From NCBI GenBank assembly GCA_963921425.1, contig OY992833.1, forward strand, positions 8,597,738 through 8,661,737: a stretch of DNA of 64,000 bases. Direction: 5' to 3'. The notes under the pieces are model-generated. The model saw nothing but the letters and a program-made list of their open reading frames with translations. It ran no database searches and was not told the origin of the DNA. This DNA is from Dryas octopetala (lineage: Eukaryota; Streptophyta; Magnoliopsida; Rosales; Rosaceae). The translations under genes and the position numbers were made by a program. This document shows positions 1-10,740 of the stretch, one piece after another; positions within the stretch are counted from its first letter, which is position 1; every line of letters starts with the position of its first letter.

Positions 1-799
1 AACACTCCACTTGCTAGATAATTCGTTATGTCAGCATACCATGGAGTAGTTAAGATGGCAAGAAGTTGCTCATCCGGGAATGATTCTCGTAACGGTAATG
101 TGTCCTCTTCAGATTGTTCCTTATTGACAAGTCTACTCAAATGGTCTGCCACCACATTTTCACAACCTTTCTTGTCTTTGATCTCAATATCAAATTCTTG
201 CAGCAACAGCGTCCATCTAATCAACCTTGGCTTTGCATCTTTCTTATTCAGCAAATACTTGAGAGCAGCATGATCTGTGTAAATGGTGATAGACCCAATC
301 AAATAAATTCTAAATTTCTCCAAAACAAAAATCACAGCAAGCAACTCCTTCTCGGTAATAGAATAATTCAATTGAGCATCATTCAGAGTCCTACTTGCAT
401 AATAAATCACATGCGGCAGCTTCTCAATTCTCTGCCCCAAAACAGCTCCAACAGCATAGTCACTTGCATCACACATGAGCTCAAAAGGCAAATTCCAATC
501 AGGTGGCATAATGATCGGAGCGGAGGTGAGTAGCTTCTTCAACTTGTTAAATGCAACCAAGCAATCCTCATCAAACTCAAAATTTACCTCTTTTTGCAAT
601 AAGGTGCATAAAGGCCTTCAAATCTTAGAAAAATCCTTAATGAACCTCCTATAAAACCCAGCATAGCCTAAAAAACTCCTTACTTCTTTAACACTCAATG
701 GAGGCGGCAATGTTTGTATCACATCAATCTTAGCCTTTTCAACTTGTATGCCCTCCTTAAAAATCACATGACCCAATACTATCCCTTGTTGGACCATAA
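1..799 (-). pseudogene. H0 pol fragment: end of RT, RNase H and start of integrase linker
   Basis: Read on the minus strand, this starts just after the RT catalytic region (a stretch like MVQQGIVLGHV near 780). It runs through the thumb/connection (SVKEVRSFLGYAGFYRRF, about 640-710), then RNase H and into the RNase H-integrase linker at base 1. It is colinear with about 27560-28340 of B1. A stop replaces the serine codon after FSKI near 620, so the frame is broken. The RNase H part is otherwise recognisable, including the YTDH segment. The upstream half of RT lies across the T1 insertion at 39651-40100. It is non-functional: split, interrupted and missing integrase in this window. Confidence 0.85.
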
Positions 800-1565
800 T
801 GACAGGACCGCCCCCGGATTCCACCCTGAAACCCGGAGCAGTCCTGTGGGAGTCCAAAATCAAAGAAAATCCTACCAAAAATTTGGCAGAACCTCCCCTG
901 AAAATGGACTAACCCAAAAATTTCAAAATCTGTTAAAAACACTTCTAAGATATCAGCCACCTCTACCACAACCAAAAGGGTCTCAGACCCAACAATTTCA
1001 AATAAAAACCATCTTAAAATTTAAAGTGGGGTTATCAGAGCCACTATTCTAATACAAGAAATTTTACTATTAAAGAAAAGGAACTTCCAGAATGGAAGTG
1101 ATGCCTACAAGATCTGGGAACGGAAAATAGATGCTATGCCTCGACGTGATTGGCTCGACCTCCACCAAAGCTACTACCTGGGGATACAATTTAAGACAAA
1201 CAAGAAAAACTGTGAGATAACTCAGTGAGTGGACAGTATAATAGAAACGAAAACAAATGTAAACTTCCTGTTTCAGAAAATCCTTCAAAATCACGTTTAG
1301 CTCTAAGACCTCACGTTACTCTTTGAAATCTCCCAGTTTTAAAACCATTTATAATCTTTAAGAGTATAATAAAACTAAAGGAACTCAAGGAAAAGATAAC
1401 TCAAAACACATTTCTCAATAGTAAATCATTTAATTTAACGAAGTCATAAAAATAATGAAATCGAAATCTCTATAGAACTCGAAAAGTATTTCTCACTTAA
1501 AATCCATATTTAAAACTTTTGAAGATATCAATTTCATTTTTCCACCATGCTATATACCCTGAATA

Positions 1566-1768
1566 ATCCTGGCCATACACACGCGTGGAGTAAAATCCAA
1601 CATGTGTAGGCAATATCCTGGCCATACACACGTGCGGAGTAAAATCCATACACGTGCAGGCAATATCCTGGCCATACACACGCGTGGAGTAAAATCCAAC
1701 ACGTGCAGGCAATATCCTGGCCATACACACGTGTGGAGTAAAATCCATACATGTGCAGGCAATCCTGG
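1566..1768. repeat. 49/50-bp minisatellite, about four units, in T1
   Basis: Units start at 1566, 1615, 1665 and 1714, with a truncated fifth from 1762. Each contains ATCCTGGCCATACACACG, then GGAGTAAAATCC, then a CATGTG/CACGTG segment and AGGCAAT. Units 1 and 3 share CGTGG...CCAAC (49 bp). Units 2 and 4 share a different core, GTGYGG...CCATAC (50 bp). The real period may therefore be a dimer of about 99 bp. Open frames across this block are translations of the repeat, not genes. Confidence 0.9.
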
Positions 1769-3381
1769 TCATACGTGCACGCAGAGCAACCCCCAAAGGG
1801 CGAAGCATCTCGACACACGGCCCAAAGCCTATATATGTGCCGTGATGAGTCCCAAAGACCTATCCATTCTAATAACCTAGAGGGTACTGCAAAGGTGGTT
1901 TGAAAACCATTTTTCATAACCAAAATCATAGATCCTTTTCCCACCAAAAACAATATCATTATACTTTCCCAAGAAGACTTTAAATCCATAACTTTTAGCA
2001 TAATTCCAAATAAAATCAAAGTGTATAAACCCAACCAATTTTTTTCGATCGAAAATCGAAAAATTAAATAACCCATATGAAGAAAATCATAAGCTAAAAT
2101 CCTTTCCAAGGAATATTCATCAATTTAAACAATCCGTCAAGTGAAACCATATTTGTAAACTTATATACAAAGGGAATTGAAAAACTGAAATCCGACATTT
2201 ATTCACCAAATCCCAAATCAGACTCTGTTGCTCCTTTTTGTACAACTTGTTTTACTTGGAATTTAGAAACGAATACCAAGTTGTAGTTCGCAAGTATAAG
2301 AATCGCTCATGTAAGCATAGCGTATACGTACGAGGTCGATCCCACGAGGAATAGGTAAATACACATCAAACCAATTCAACTTACCAACTAGAATAACCAA
2401 ACACACACACACGGCAGGGGGGCTTGTAGATTGTTAAACTCACACACACCACACAAACATAAACAATTGCAATGCTAAGAATTCAGAATCCACACCAATT
2501 GATGGAAATACAACCAAGCAATTCAAGATAATGCATAAATGTAATAAAGTTTACCAGCCGAAAGCCTTTTTGAGGACACTCCTAACTATTGTTCTCCTTA
2601 TGCATATACTAAGAGCTTCTTAGGCCTCCCCTAGTCAGTTAACTTGCATGTGTCCTAAGAGCTTTGTTAGGCATTCCCTAGGCGCATGTTAACCATACAA
2701 GAGTCATTAAGTTTTGTGAAAACGATAAACACATAGCGCATAGCTCCAAATTAATGTACTGTATGTCATCTATGATCCCTTTTCTCATGAGTACGTTCTT
2801 AGGATACCCACTTGCTGCCAATTGAAATTATCAACCTTTTGAGCATATTTAATTTCACAACATAATCTAAATGCAATTACCCTAAGGTAGCTAGTCAAAG
2901 GGTGCAAACAAATAGAATCAATTTTACTAGAGATCAAGGATTTACTACATGCATCAAATTAAATCACAAGTGTCACCATTGCATAACTCACAATTAAAGT
3001 TTCATCATCCAACTTAGCAAAGCAATAAAAAACTCAAAACATAAAAATAAAGAAAATAAAAGATCTAACTTCCATTATAATAATTAAATCCACAATGAAA
3101 GCAAGAACAACTAATTAACTAAATAAAAAGAAGAAAATCAAAAGAAAAACAAAGAAACATCACAAGAGGGTGGCAGCGGCACAAGAGAGAAGAAGAGGAG
3201 AGACATAGCAGCAAGGAGGCTCACGACAAAGGTGAGCTAGGGCTGCGGCACATGGTCTCTCATTCTCCCTCAAGTGGCGCCACCCTCTCACTCTCTCTCT
3301 CTGAAATTCGGCCTCCCCCTCTATCTCTGAATTCTGAAAATATAAAAATATGGGAACCCCAAACAATGAGAGAATATGATA

Positions 3382-3389
3382 TATTTATA
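3382..3389 (-). promoter_or_regulatory. Putative LTR TATA box of C1
   Basis: On the minus strand this reads TATAAATA inside CTCTATAAATAT, in the same surroundings (just after a CCTTGCCTCC tract) as the TATA boxes of the type A and B LTRs. It probably marks the U3/R boundary. Confidence 0.55.
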
Positions 3390-3834
3390 GAGGTAAGGTG
3401 AGGATTCCTTTGGAGGCAAGGAGAAGACAAGGTGCGGCCAGGGTTTCATTAAAAGAACATGGACTTAAGTGTAATGACCCGACCCAAGTTTCGTTCTTTT
3501 ATATAAAATCAAGTTAAATTTCATTCGGTGGTGACCCAGTTGGAAAGTTTAATTTGAAAGAGACTTATACATTCTAATAAGAAAATGGGTAATCAAACGG
3601 GAAATTAAGGAAAGATAAAACTTTTAGAAAAATTTCAATAGACGAGGGTAATGAAGTAGTAGTTCATAACGTACTTTTGAAGACATAATTTAAATTTGGG
3701 CCACGGTTTGAGAATGTGGGGCGAAACATTTTAGGGGCAATTTTGTCCTTTCACACGAAAATTCTAGAAAATTTTTAGTATTACAACCGGATTTCTCTAG
3801 AAACCCCCACAATTTACTCAACACACCCCCTATC

Positions 3835-3838
<4 letters not shown>

Positions 3839-3903
<65 letters not shown>
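3839..3903 (+). repeat. (TC)n microsatellite in T2
   Basis: An uninterrupted TC dinucleotide run of about 32 repeats lies shortly before the TATA box of the T2 LTR. Pyrimidine tracts at this place are common in plant promoters, but no function is shown here. Confidence 0.97.
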
Positions 3904-3905
<2 letters not shown>

Positions 3906-3948
3906 ACCCCCCCGCGACCTCACTTTCTCATCTCTCTGTGTCTCTCTC

Positions 3949-3954
3949 TATAAA
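3949..3954 (+). promoter_or_regulatory. Putative TATA box of T2
   Basis: TATAAA in CTCTCTATAAACACCC, followed by a C-rich leader. Position and context fit the core promoter of the T2 LTR; transcription is not shown. Confidence 0.55.
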
Positions 3955-4177
3955 CACCCAGCCACCACCACAACCTTCGACGCCGGCCGTTTCCTCGTCG
4001 ACCAAGTCAGCCGCGCGACCCCCCTAATGAGTGTGCATTTTGCATCACTTTATGATACTAATTCCTTAACCTAGAGTGTTAGAACTCGATATTTTGTGTT
4101 TCTTGTCTTGTTTTTGTGTTTTCAGGTCAAATGAAGCAGAAATGAGAAAAAGAAGCAAATAGAGCCATTTTAGGACA

Positions 4178-4478
4178 TTTCCTGGTCAAACCAGGAAAAC
4201 GAGTGAAATCCTGGTCAAACCAGGAAAAGTGCAGAAATCCTAGTCAAATGAGGATTCCTAGTCACACTAGGAAACATCAAGTCCAGAACAATCATTGCGG
4301 AGCCAGAAATGTGAAATCCTGATTCGAATAGGAAATCTTGGTTGAACTAGGAAACCTAACCCAACTAGGGAAAGGAGTCCTAGTGACACTAGGAGACCCC
4401 AAGGGCAATATGGTCATTACAAGAAGTCGAAATAGATAAGGAATCTCTCATTTTCAAGGAATCCTAGTTGCACCAGGA
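4178..4478 (+). repeat. Array of short palindromes in the type-A U3
   Basis: Seven or eight inverted repeats of the form TCCTRGTNNNACYAGGA follow one another in 300 bp. Examples are TCCTGGTCAAACCAGGA (4209-4225, within a 9-bp-armed copy at 4178-4198), TCCTAGTCACACTAGGA (4256-4272) and TCCTAGTGACACTAGGA (4378-4394). Decayed members lie at about 4238, 4317, 4337 and 4463. Arms are 7-9 bp with 1-3-nt loops. The array recurs in every type-A LTR and, with changes, in type B. It could be a protein-binding array or hairpins in DNA or RNA. Confidence 0.85.
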
Positions 4479-5044
4479 AATGTTGTTCAACGTTCCAGAA
4501 GCTTCCAGAAGGTGGTGGACATCCATGGAAATGAATGGAGGGAAGAAATGAATTTGAATTCAAATGGAAATGAGGGGCAAAATGGGAAGTCAAAAGTGGA
4601 GGGCCCATGGGCCCTAGGGATGCCGAACCAAGATGGGCCATGCATGCACATGCATGGGCCCAAACCCTAGCAGCCCAAAGGCCATGCGCAAGGAGGAAGA
4701 TGGCAGCCTATGCATGCGCATGCTTGCCATGCAAACCCTAGCAGCCAAGGGGGCCCATGCGCAAGCCCAAGGTGACAAGCCCAAGGTGGAAGCCCATGGA
4801 GTGAAACCCTAGCCCATCTTGTGCAAGCCACTGAAGCCCAACATGCAAGCCCAAAGCCCAAGACCAGCAGCCCATGCGCAAGGAAGGGACCCTAGCTGGG
4901 CTAGGCGTGAATCACTTAAGCCCAAGGAGCAGCCCATGCCGCAAGGCCTGATGCACCCTAACCCTAGCTGATGCCGCAAGCAACAAGGACAAGGAACCCT
5001 AGCAGCCGCATGTTTCCTTCTCCTTGCCTCTCAAAGAATGCACC

Positions 5045-5054
5045 TCTATATATA
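5045..5054 (+). promoter_or_regulatory. Putative TATA box of E1 5' LTR
   Basis: CTATATATAT follows the conserved CCTTGCCTCTCAA tract and precedes CCCCTTCATTCAGAACC. The equivalents are TATTTAAA at 18422 in A2, TATATAAA at 53902 in E5 and TATAAATA at 41372 in A4. Confidence 0.6.
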
Positions 5055-6407
5055 TCCCCTTCATTCAGAACCCTAGGGATCAACTTTTCTCACCTCCAAC
5101 TCCAGCCGAAATTCCTTTTTATTCCTTAGTTTTATTTTTGCTGTTCTAGGTTAGTTTTAGTTTAATTCTTGTGAGGGCTAGCCGAAGGTAGAGAGAGAGA
5201 GAGGAGTGGCGTGGCTGCAAGGAATGACACCCCTAAGCCGCAAGCCCTAGCTCACCATAGCCGTGAGCCAAATTGCTTGTGCAAGGTGCCTTCTCTTCCT
5301 TGTCTTGCCGCAGCCCCTTCCCCTTGTTTCTTTTGATTTTCGTTCTAGTTTCTATTTTAATTGTTGGTTTATGCTACTAAAGTTAATTAGTTTATGATTC
5401 TGAATTTATTTAATGCATGGTTCTGATTTCATTTAGTTGTTTATGTTTATGCAATTTAATTTATGCAATTTAATTTAGTTTTTTAGTTGTGCCTTTAATT
5501 TTGCGTTTCTGATTTTCTTTAGCAAGCATGAACTGGGACTTTGTTTATTTGTTAGTTTCTGTTTTTATTTATTTCATTTAATTATGTAGGTTAATTATTC
5601 TATCTTGCATGTTAGTTGTAGGTCGATTAATGGATTTGCATGTTCTAACAAATCGTTTATCCGTCTCTTGGTCTGTTAGTTTGATGTTTGCACGTATTAA
5701 ATTTCCACTATCTATTAGAACCCCCGTCACTAGTTGTTTGCATCCTTTGACTGGCCACCTTAGGGTAATTGCATCTAGTTTATCTGTTAGGTTTAGCTGT
5801 GAAATAGTCAAAGACACTAAACCACAAGTAACAAGGGAATAAGGGATTATTCTTGGTAGTGGGGTTGGGCGACCTCTATAATGAAATAGTCAAAGCTTAT
5901 ATGTTGTGCATGTTTGACGTTCTCATAAAACTTAATGACTCCTGCATGGGTAACAGCTACCTTAGCTTGAACTAGGGAACATGTAGGTTAACTGGCTAAG
6001 GAAGGCCCAAGAAGCTCTTAGTTTATGCATTAGGAGAACAATGGCGAGAAAGTAACTAGCCAAACCTTTTTAGCTGTCAAACTTTAATATGTTGTGTTCA
6101 AATTAACTGTCATTAGCCTTGGATGGTTATTGTATGCTTATCTGATTTGAAACTGAAAACTTAACATTGCAAGATAGAATAAAGTGTGTGTGCGTGTGGT
6201 GATGTGTGCGTGTGTTTCCATCTTCCAAAACCCCCCATTTAGTTATTCTAGTGATTAATTGCATTGATTTATTGTATATTAACCATTCCCTGTGGGATCG
6301 ACCTCGTGCTTGTACGCTTTGCTACTGATGCGATTCGTGCACTTGCGAGTAAACTTAGAATGAGATAATTGTTTATTTTGTTCTAAGAAAACACATCAAC
6401 AAGTTTT

Positions 6408-6425
6408 TGGCGCCGTTGCCGGAGA
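6408..6425 (+). other. E1 primer-binding site (tRNA-Asp)
   Basis: TGGCGCCGTTGCCGGAGA is complementary to the 3' end of plant tRNA-Asp except for one change (A for G near the end). It lies six bases after the LTR, the same spacing as in B1, A2 and E5. Confidence 0.88.
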
Positions 6426-6585
6426 ATGGTGTCTAATATCAAAGAATTGGTGTAATTAGTCATTATAATTAGGTTATATTAGTTAGATTTCAGTTTTTGT
6501 TAATTTTTAGTTTTTAATAAATGCCATGCCTTTATTTGCATTCTTTCTACTGATTGTGTGTTTTTCTCTTGATTAGGTGTGTTTT

Positions 6586-8713
6586 ATGAACCCTGAACTT
6601 GTTGCAAGGTTGGAGAGGCTCAGGAACGAAGCTTTAGGTACATCACAAGTTAGCCCGCAACCTAGTGCATCAGATTCGAGTAGTGAAGAGACTGAGAGTG
6701 TCAAAATGGCTGAAGCAAACGAGATGATGCCGCAGCCCCTGAGCCATTTTTCAGCACCTTCGCTGCCCACTCAACCATCGTGCATTCGGAATGCAACCAT
6801 AGCCACTGATTTCGAAATATAGAGTGGTCAGATTCACTTGTTGCCGAGCTACCATGGACTGAATGGGGAGGATCCGATCCACTTTTTGAAGGAGTTTTCC
6901 GGGATTTGTGAAGCCGCACAATTGAGGGGCCTGAATGCCGATCAGTACCGTTTGAGGATGTTCCCTTTTGCGCTTAAGGACAAGGCAAAGAGGTGGTTGT
7001 ATTCGCTGCCCAGTGGTTCCATTTCGACATGGGATGATCTTTCGAGCAAGTTCCTGAACAAGTTTTATTCCATTTCCAAGACGAATTCTATTCGGAAGGA
7101 GATCCTTGGATTTGTGCAGAAAGCGGACGAGCCATTCCATGAGACTTGGGACAGATTCAATGAGTTACTTACTAGCTGCCCACACCATAACCTATCTCCT
7201 TGGTATGTGATTTGTTGTTTTTATCAGGGATTATTGGAGAGAGACCAAGCCAAGGTGGATTCGGCATGTGGTGGTGCATTCATGTCAAAAACGGATGATG
7301 AGGCTAAAGATTTTTTTGAGTCACTCTCTTTGAGTTCTCAACAGTGGGATTCCAATCGTTCAAGGGGAGGACCAAAGAGAGGGTTATATGAGGTAGCTGA
7401 TGTGCCGAACACCATGGAGGGACAGATTTTGGAAATCAAGACTATGGTGCAGAAGTTATCTTTGGCTCAAGAGAAGATGATAGGTATGCAAGAACAAGGA
7501 GGTGATGTGGAACACGTGAATCAGGTTGGGAGTTATCCTAGGGTGCCATATGATCCTTTTTCTAACACTTATAACCCTGGATGGAAGAACAACCCTAATT
7601 TCAGGTGGAGCAACAACAATGGACAGCAAGCTAGTGGGAGCACCAACAAGCCGTATATGCACCCTAATGCCGAGAGGTCTAGTTTTGGAGGACAAGATTG
7701 CTCAGATTGCTCAAAGCACCACTTCCCTTGCTCAGAGTACCAATGCCTTCATGAACCGTACTGAGCAGCAGATGCAAGCCAATTCGAAGGCTATTGCACA
7801 TTTGGAGAGTCAAATGGGTCAGATTGCCACTACTTTGGGTCAAAGAGAGAAGGGGAAATTGCCAAGTCAGCCCATCGTCAACCCGAAGAATGAGGAGCAT
7901 GTAAATGCTATTTTGAGGACTACTCCAAGAAAGAGAGTTAGAGTGGTCAAGACTAAGGAGGTGATTGAGATCATGGATAGTGAGGAAGAGGAGGATCCGG
8001 AAATGATTGAGGAGAAAGTTGATACACGTGTGATTCCCCTCATTCAGGACATCGACATCACCAAATTTCCAGCAACCATGAGGGAGTTGAAGTCTATTGA
8101 GAAGAAGGTTGAGGAGCGGGGACATAGTCACAACGTTCCTAGGGAGATTTGTGGTTATCTCTTTGCATCTTTTCCAAGCAAGAAGAGGGATCCGGGCTCG
8201 TTGGTCATACCATGCAGCATAGGGGAGTATGAGATCGCCAATGCCTTAGTTGACAATGGCTCAGCTATCAATGTCATGCCGCTGGTTGTGTTCGAGAGGC
8301 TTGGATTTGTGGAGGCTGATTTGCAACCGTTTGATTTGGACATTCGCTTCGCCAACTCTTCAGTCGAGAAAGCCCGTGGTATGCTTGTGGATGTTTTGGT
8401 TAAATGTCGTAAATTACTAATTCCCTCGGATTTCATAGTGCTAGATGTGCCGAGACTTCCGGATGACGTTTCGATTATTCTTGGGAGACCATTTTTGTGC
8501 ACCTCTAACATGGAGTACAAAGCATTGGAGGGTACCATGAAGATTCGGCACTACACCAAGCAAGAGGTGTATTTGCTCACTTCCGAGATGCCAGAAAACG
8601 AGGAGATCACTTTTTATGGAGAGGAGAAGTCAGAGATGGAGAGCTTCTTCTGTTCGTTCTTAGGGAGTGCCGAGAGTAGCAATGGCAAGAGGAAGAGGAA
8701 AGGACGCAAGTAA
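6586..8713 (+). pseudogene. E1 gag-protease pseudogene
   Basis: This is the counterpart of the E5 gag-pro gene. It has an acidic serine-rich N-terminus, a retrotransposon gag (capsid) domain (about 6830-7370; HLLPSYHGLNGEDP to LSLSSQQW), a Q/N-rich linker, and an aspartic protease domain with active-site DNGS at about 8252 and the flap-side ILGRPF at about 8480. It ends in a basic tail (GKRKRKGRK). I chose ATG 6586 because MNPELVARL aligns with E5. Two lesions break it: a TAG stop at 6820-6822 where E5 has a glutamine-like frame-compatible codon context (AAATC-AAG), and one extra T near 7684 that shifts frame. No CCHC zinc knuckle is visible. No RT follows. Confidence 0.85.
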
Positions 8714-10725
8714 AGGAGAAGGCAATGTCAGGCTGAAGACAGAAAAACAAGCGCTTATTGGGAGGCAACCCAAGTTTTTGTTTCGAATAATGGAGGAGGA
8801 GTCATCGAGGACCAAGGAGGCCGCGCCTACCCTTGGAGTGTCCACGCTTGCGTATGCAAGTAAACAGTTTCTTTATTTCGCTTCATAAGACAATTTTTCA
8901 TTTTTGTGTGTTTATTTGGTTTTGGATATTTGCAATTTCCCGTTTCGCTTAATTTGATCATTCTTGCATTTATTTCATATACATTGAGGGCAATGTATCA
9001 TTTAAGTGTGGGGGGAAGGGCAATTGTCATTTGTTAGTGTTTTTAGGTTAGAACAAGTGTTTAGGGTGTTTTAAGTGTTTTTGAGTGTTTTTAGAAAAAG
9101 AAAAAAAAAATTTCGTTTTTTGTGTTTTTAGGTGTTTTTAGGTTAGAAAAAAAAAAAAAAAAACATTTTCTTTTGTTTTTAAACTTAGGGTGTCAAAACC
9201 CACATCAAAATGCACGTTTTCGTTAGATCTCATTCACCTTAGTGATGGATGTGATTCTTTTGAAGTGTGCGACATTGTTTTAAAAACAAAAAGTTTTTGA
9301 GTCATTTTGGTTGTTTCAGGTCGTTTTGAGTCTCCAACTAATTGATTTGAGTGTGCATGATTCTTATGAGCATGTTTTAGTATTGTGTGTATATTTGGTG
9401 TTCTTTTCATTCTAATAGTGTTCCATAACATATCTTGCAATTCTATGTCATTTGGCCTTGTTGATATGAATTTAGGTTGTGATTAGCATTACTAATGATT
9501 ATATGCATAATAGAGTAGACTTGCATGACCTAAGTGAGCTTTTGAGCCCTGTTCTTCAATTCTTGAGTGTTGCGCGCTACTCTGATTCTATCATTGTCAT
9601 ATAAGTCGTTGTTTTGATCTCATTGTCTTTCATTTGGTCATTTGCTTGGGATATGCATAATCTTGAATCAATGAGCTAGAACTCTTTTCTTGTGTACACA
9701 AAGCATGTGGTATATGCATAACTCTTGAGAAATGAATTTAGGCCCTGTTTGTGTACCCCATAGCCTGAAAGCCTACCCATTACATGTTTTATCCTTAGTT
9801 ACCCATTTTGAGCCTTTTAAGCCGTTTTCTTTGTTACCCCATACCAAACCCTAAGTTTGGGGGTGCTACACCCCTTTTACCCGTTTACCCTTTTTATGGT
9901 ATTGCAAGTTGTTTATATGTTGATGGAGGTGAAAAAGAAGTGAAAATGCATAGCTTATACAAAAATGTGTTAGAAAAGTATGTATGCCGTGCCCAAAGAA
10001 AAGAAAAAGAAAATAAATCAAAGAAAAGAGATGGGACGGTTTCAAAAGAAAAAGTGAGCAAAAAGAGTTCAAATTGAGCTATGAAGTGCAAAGAAGCAAA
10101 GTATACCTCAGAATGTTCTATTGATGCTTGCAATTCCATGAATTTAGCCCTTTGTGTTTCCTTTTCATTTCAATAGCCTCTCCTAGCCTAAGCCTTCATT
10201 ATAACCCTATTAAAGCCCTAGCTGATCTCTAGAGGTGTGTATTATACTTATGTGGAGTCTATTTAAGAAGGGAGCCTATGGTTATTGATTCTATTTCAAG
10301 CATTTGTATTCCTTTCATGAGATCAGTATTTCTTTCTAAAATGTGCCTTTATTTCATGTACATATGTGAGCTAATTGTTTTTGTTACATATTTCCTCTCA
10401 CATATACTTTTGAGTGCACATATCAACCCAATTCTTGAGTGTTTATCATTGAGAGTATGCCATAGTGAGGATTGGAGTTGAATCTATTATGTATGTATTG
10501 ATTTAGTCTTGTTTGTCTAATACTTGGATTTGTGTCAAGGATGGCCTATATGACAATAGAGGAGCGAGGTATGTTATTTGAAATGTTATTAGAATTTGGA
10601 GAATACTATTTATATGCCTTGCTTTCCTATGTGATTAATGGTTGTGCGCATAAATTCAGTTGTTGGGATGTTGGAGTCAGTCTTGAGTCTTTTCATTCCT
10701 TTATTTGCTCGAGGACTAGCAAAAT
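8714..10725 (+). other. E1 noncoding 3' region with three conserved hairpins
   Basis: There is no enzyme gene in this 2 kb. It contains three small inverted repeats kept in the same order in A2, E5 and the autonomous B1. Hairpin 1 is TTGGGAGGCAACCCAA (8758-8773), about 45 nt after the stop. Hairpin 2 is ACATTGAGGGCAATGT (8981-8996), followed by the purine tract AAGTGTGGGGGG (9004-9015). Hairpin 3 is CCAAACCCTAAGTTTGG (9844-9860), whose 3' arm starts a GTTTGGGGGTG tract. A-runs near 9100 and 9150 and a purine-rich stretch near 9990-10060 also occur. An open frame at 10278-10481 has hydrophobic stretches but no known relative. Confidence 0.72.
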
Positions 10726-10729
10726 CTAA
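10541..10729 (+). CDS. Small conserved open frame just before the polypurine tract (62 aa), function unknown
   Basis: The frame starts at ATG 10541 (MAYMTIEERGML) and ends in the polypurine tract (SRTSKI then stop). The same frame is open in A2 (22964-23152) and E5 (61595-61783), with a handful of amino-acid changes. In B1 the homologous DNA (about 31125) is not open. The element copies are themselves similar, so an open frame is only weak evidence for a protein. No family is recognised. It may be chance, or a relic of an older downstream gene. Confidence 0.25.
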   Translation: MAYMTIEERGMLFEMLLEFGEYYLYALLSYVINGCAHKFSCWDVGVSLESFHSFICSRTSKI

Positions 10730-10740
10730 GTTTGGGGGTG
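10726..10740 (+). other. E1 polypurine tract
   Basis: CTAAGTTTGGGGGTG lies directly against the TG of the 3' LTR. It is the expected site for plus-strand DNA priming. The identical tract occurs at 23149, 31312 and 61780. Confidence 0.9.

Larger units (their letters stand above)
4025..6401 (+). repeat. E1 5' LTR (type A)
   Basis: This 2.4-kb LTR runs from TAATGAGTGTGCATTTTGC to GAAAACACATCAACA. From the 5' end it holds a palindrome array (4178-4478), a block rich in TGGGCC/TGGGCT, AAACCCTA and CATGCATG (about 4590-4900), a TATA box (5045), and a long R-U5 of about 1.35 kb. The U5 ends with a TG-rich tract and the module GTGGGATCGACCTCG...GCGATTCGTGCACTTGCGAG shared with types B and C. Short open frames in U5, including one at 5609-5842 and its antisense, recur in all type-A copies but have no recognisable function. 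Confidence 0.92.

Noticed and set aside
1534-2109. A 191-codon minus-strand open frame rich in cysteine and tyrosine repeats
   Set aside because: It is the translation of the T1 minisatellite and adjoining LTR; neighbouring frames are open too because the repeat lacks stops.
3160-3366. Minus-strand frame in C1 repeated at 43831-44037
   Set aside because: It sits around the LTR leader and TATA region; low complexity and no recognised domain.
4417-4861. Minus-strand frames (MAHLGSASLGPMG..., MGFGLACWASVA...) repeated about ten times in the window
   Set aside because: They are antisense readings of the type-A U3 motif block; they recur only because the LTR recurs.
8667-8888. 73-codon frame overlapping the end of gag-protease in E1, A2 and E5
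   Set aside because: It overlaps gag-pro in another frame and then covers hairpin 1; its conservation is explained by those. No start context or family supports it.
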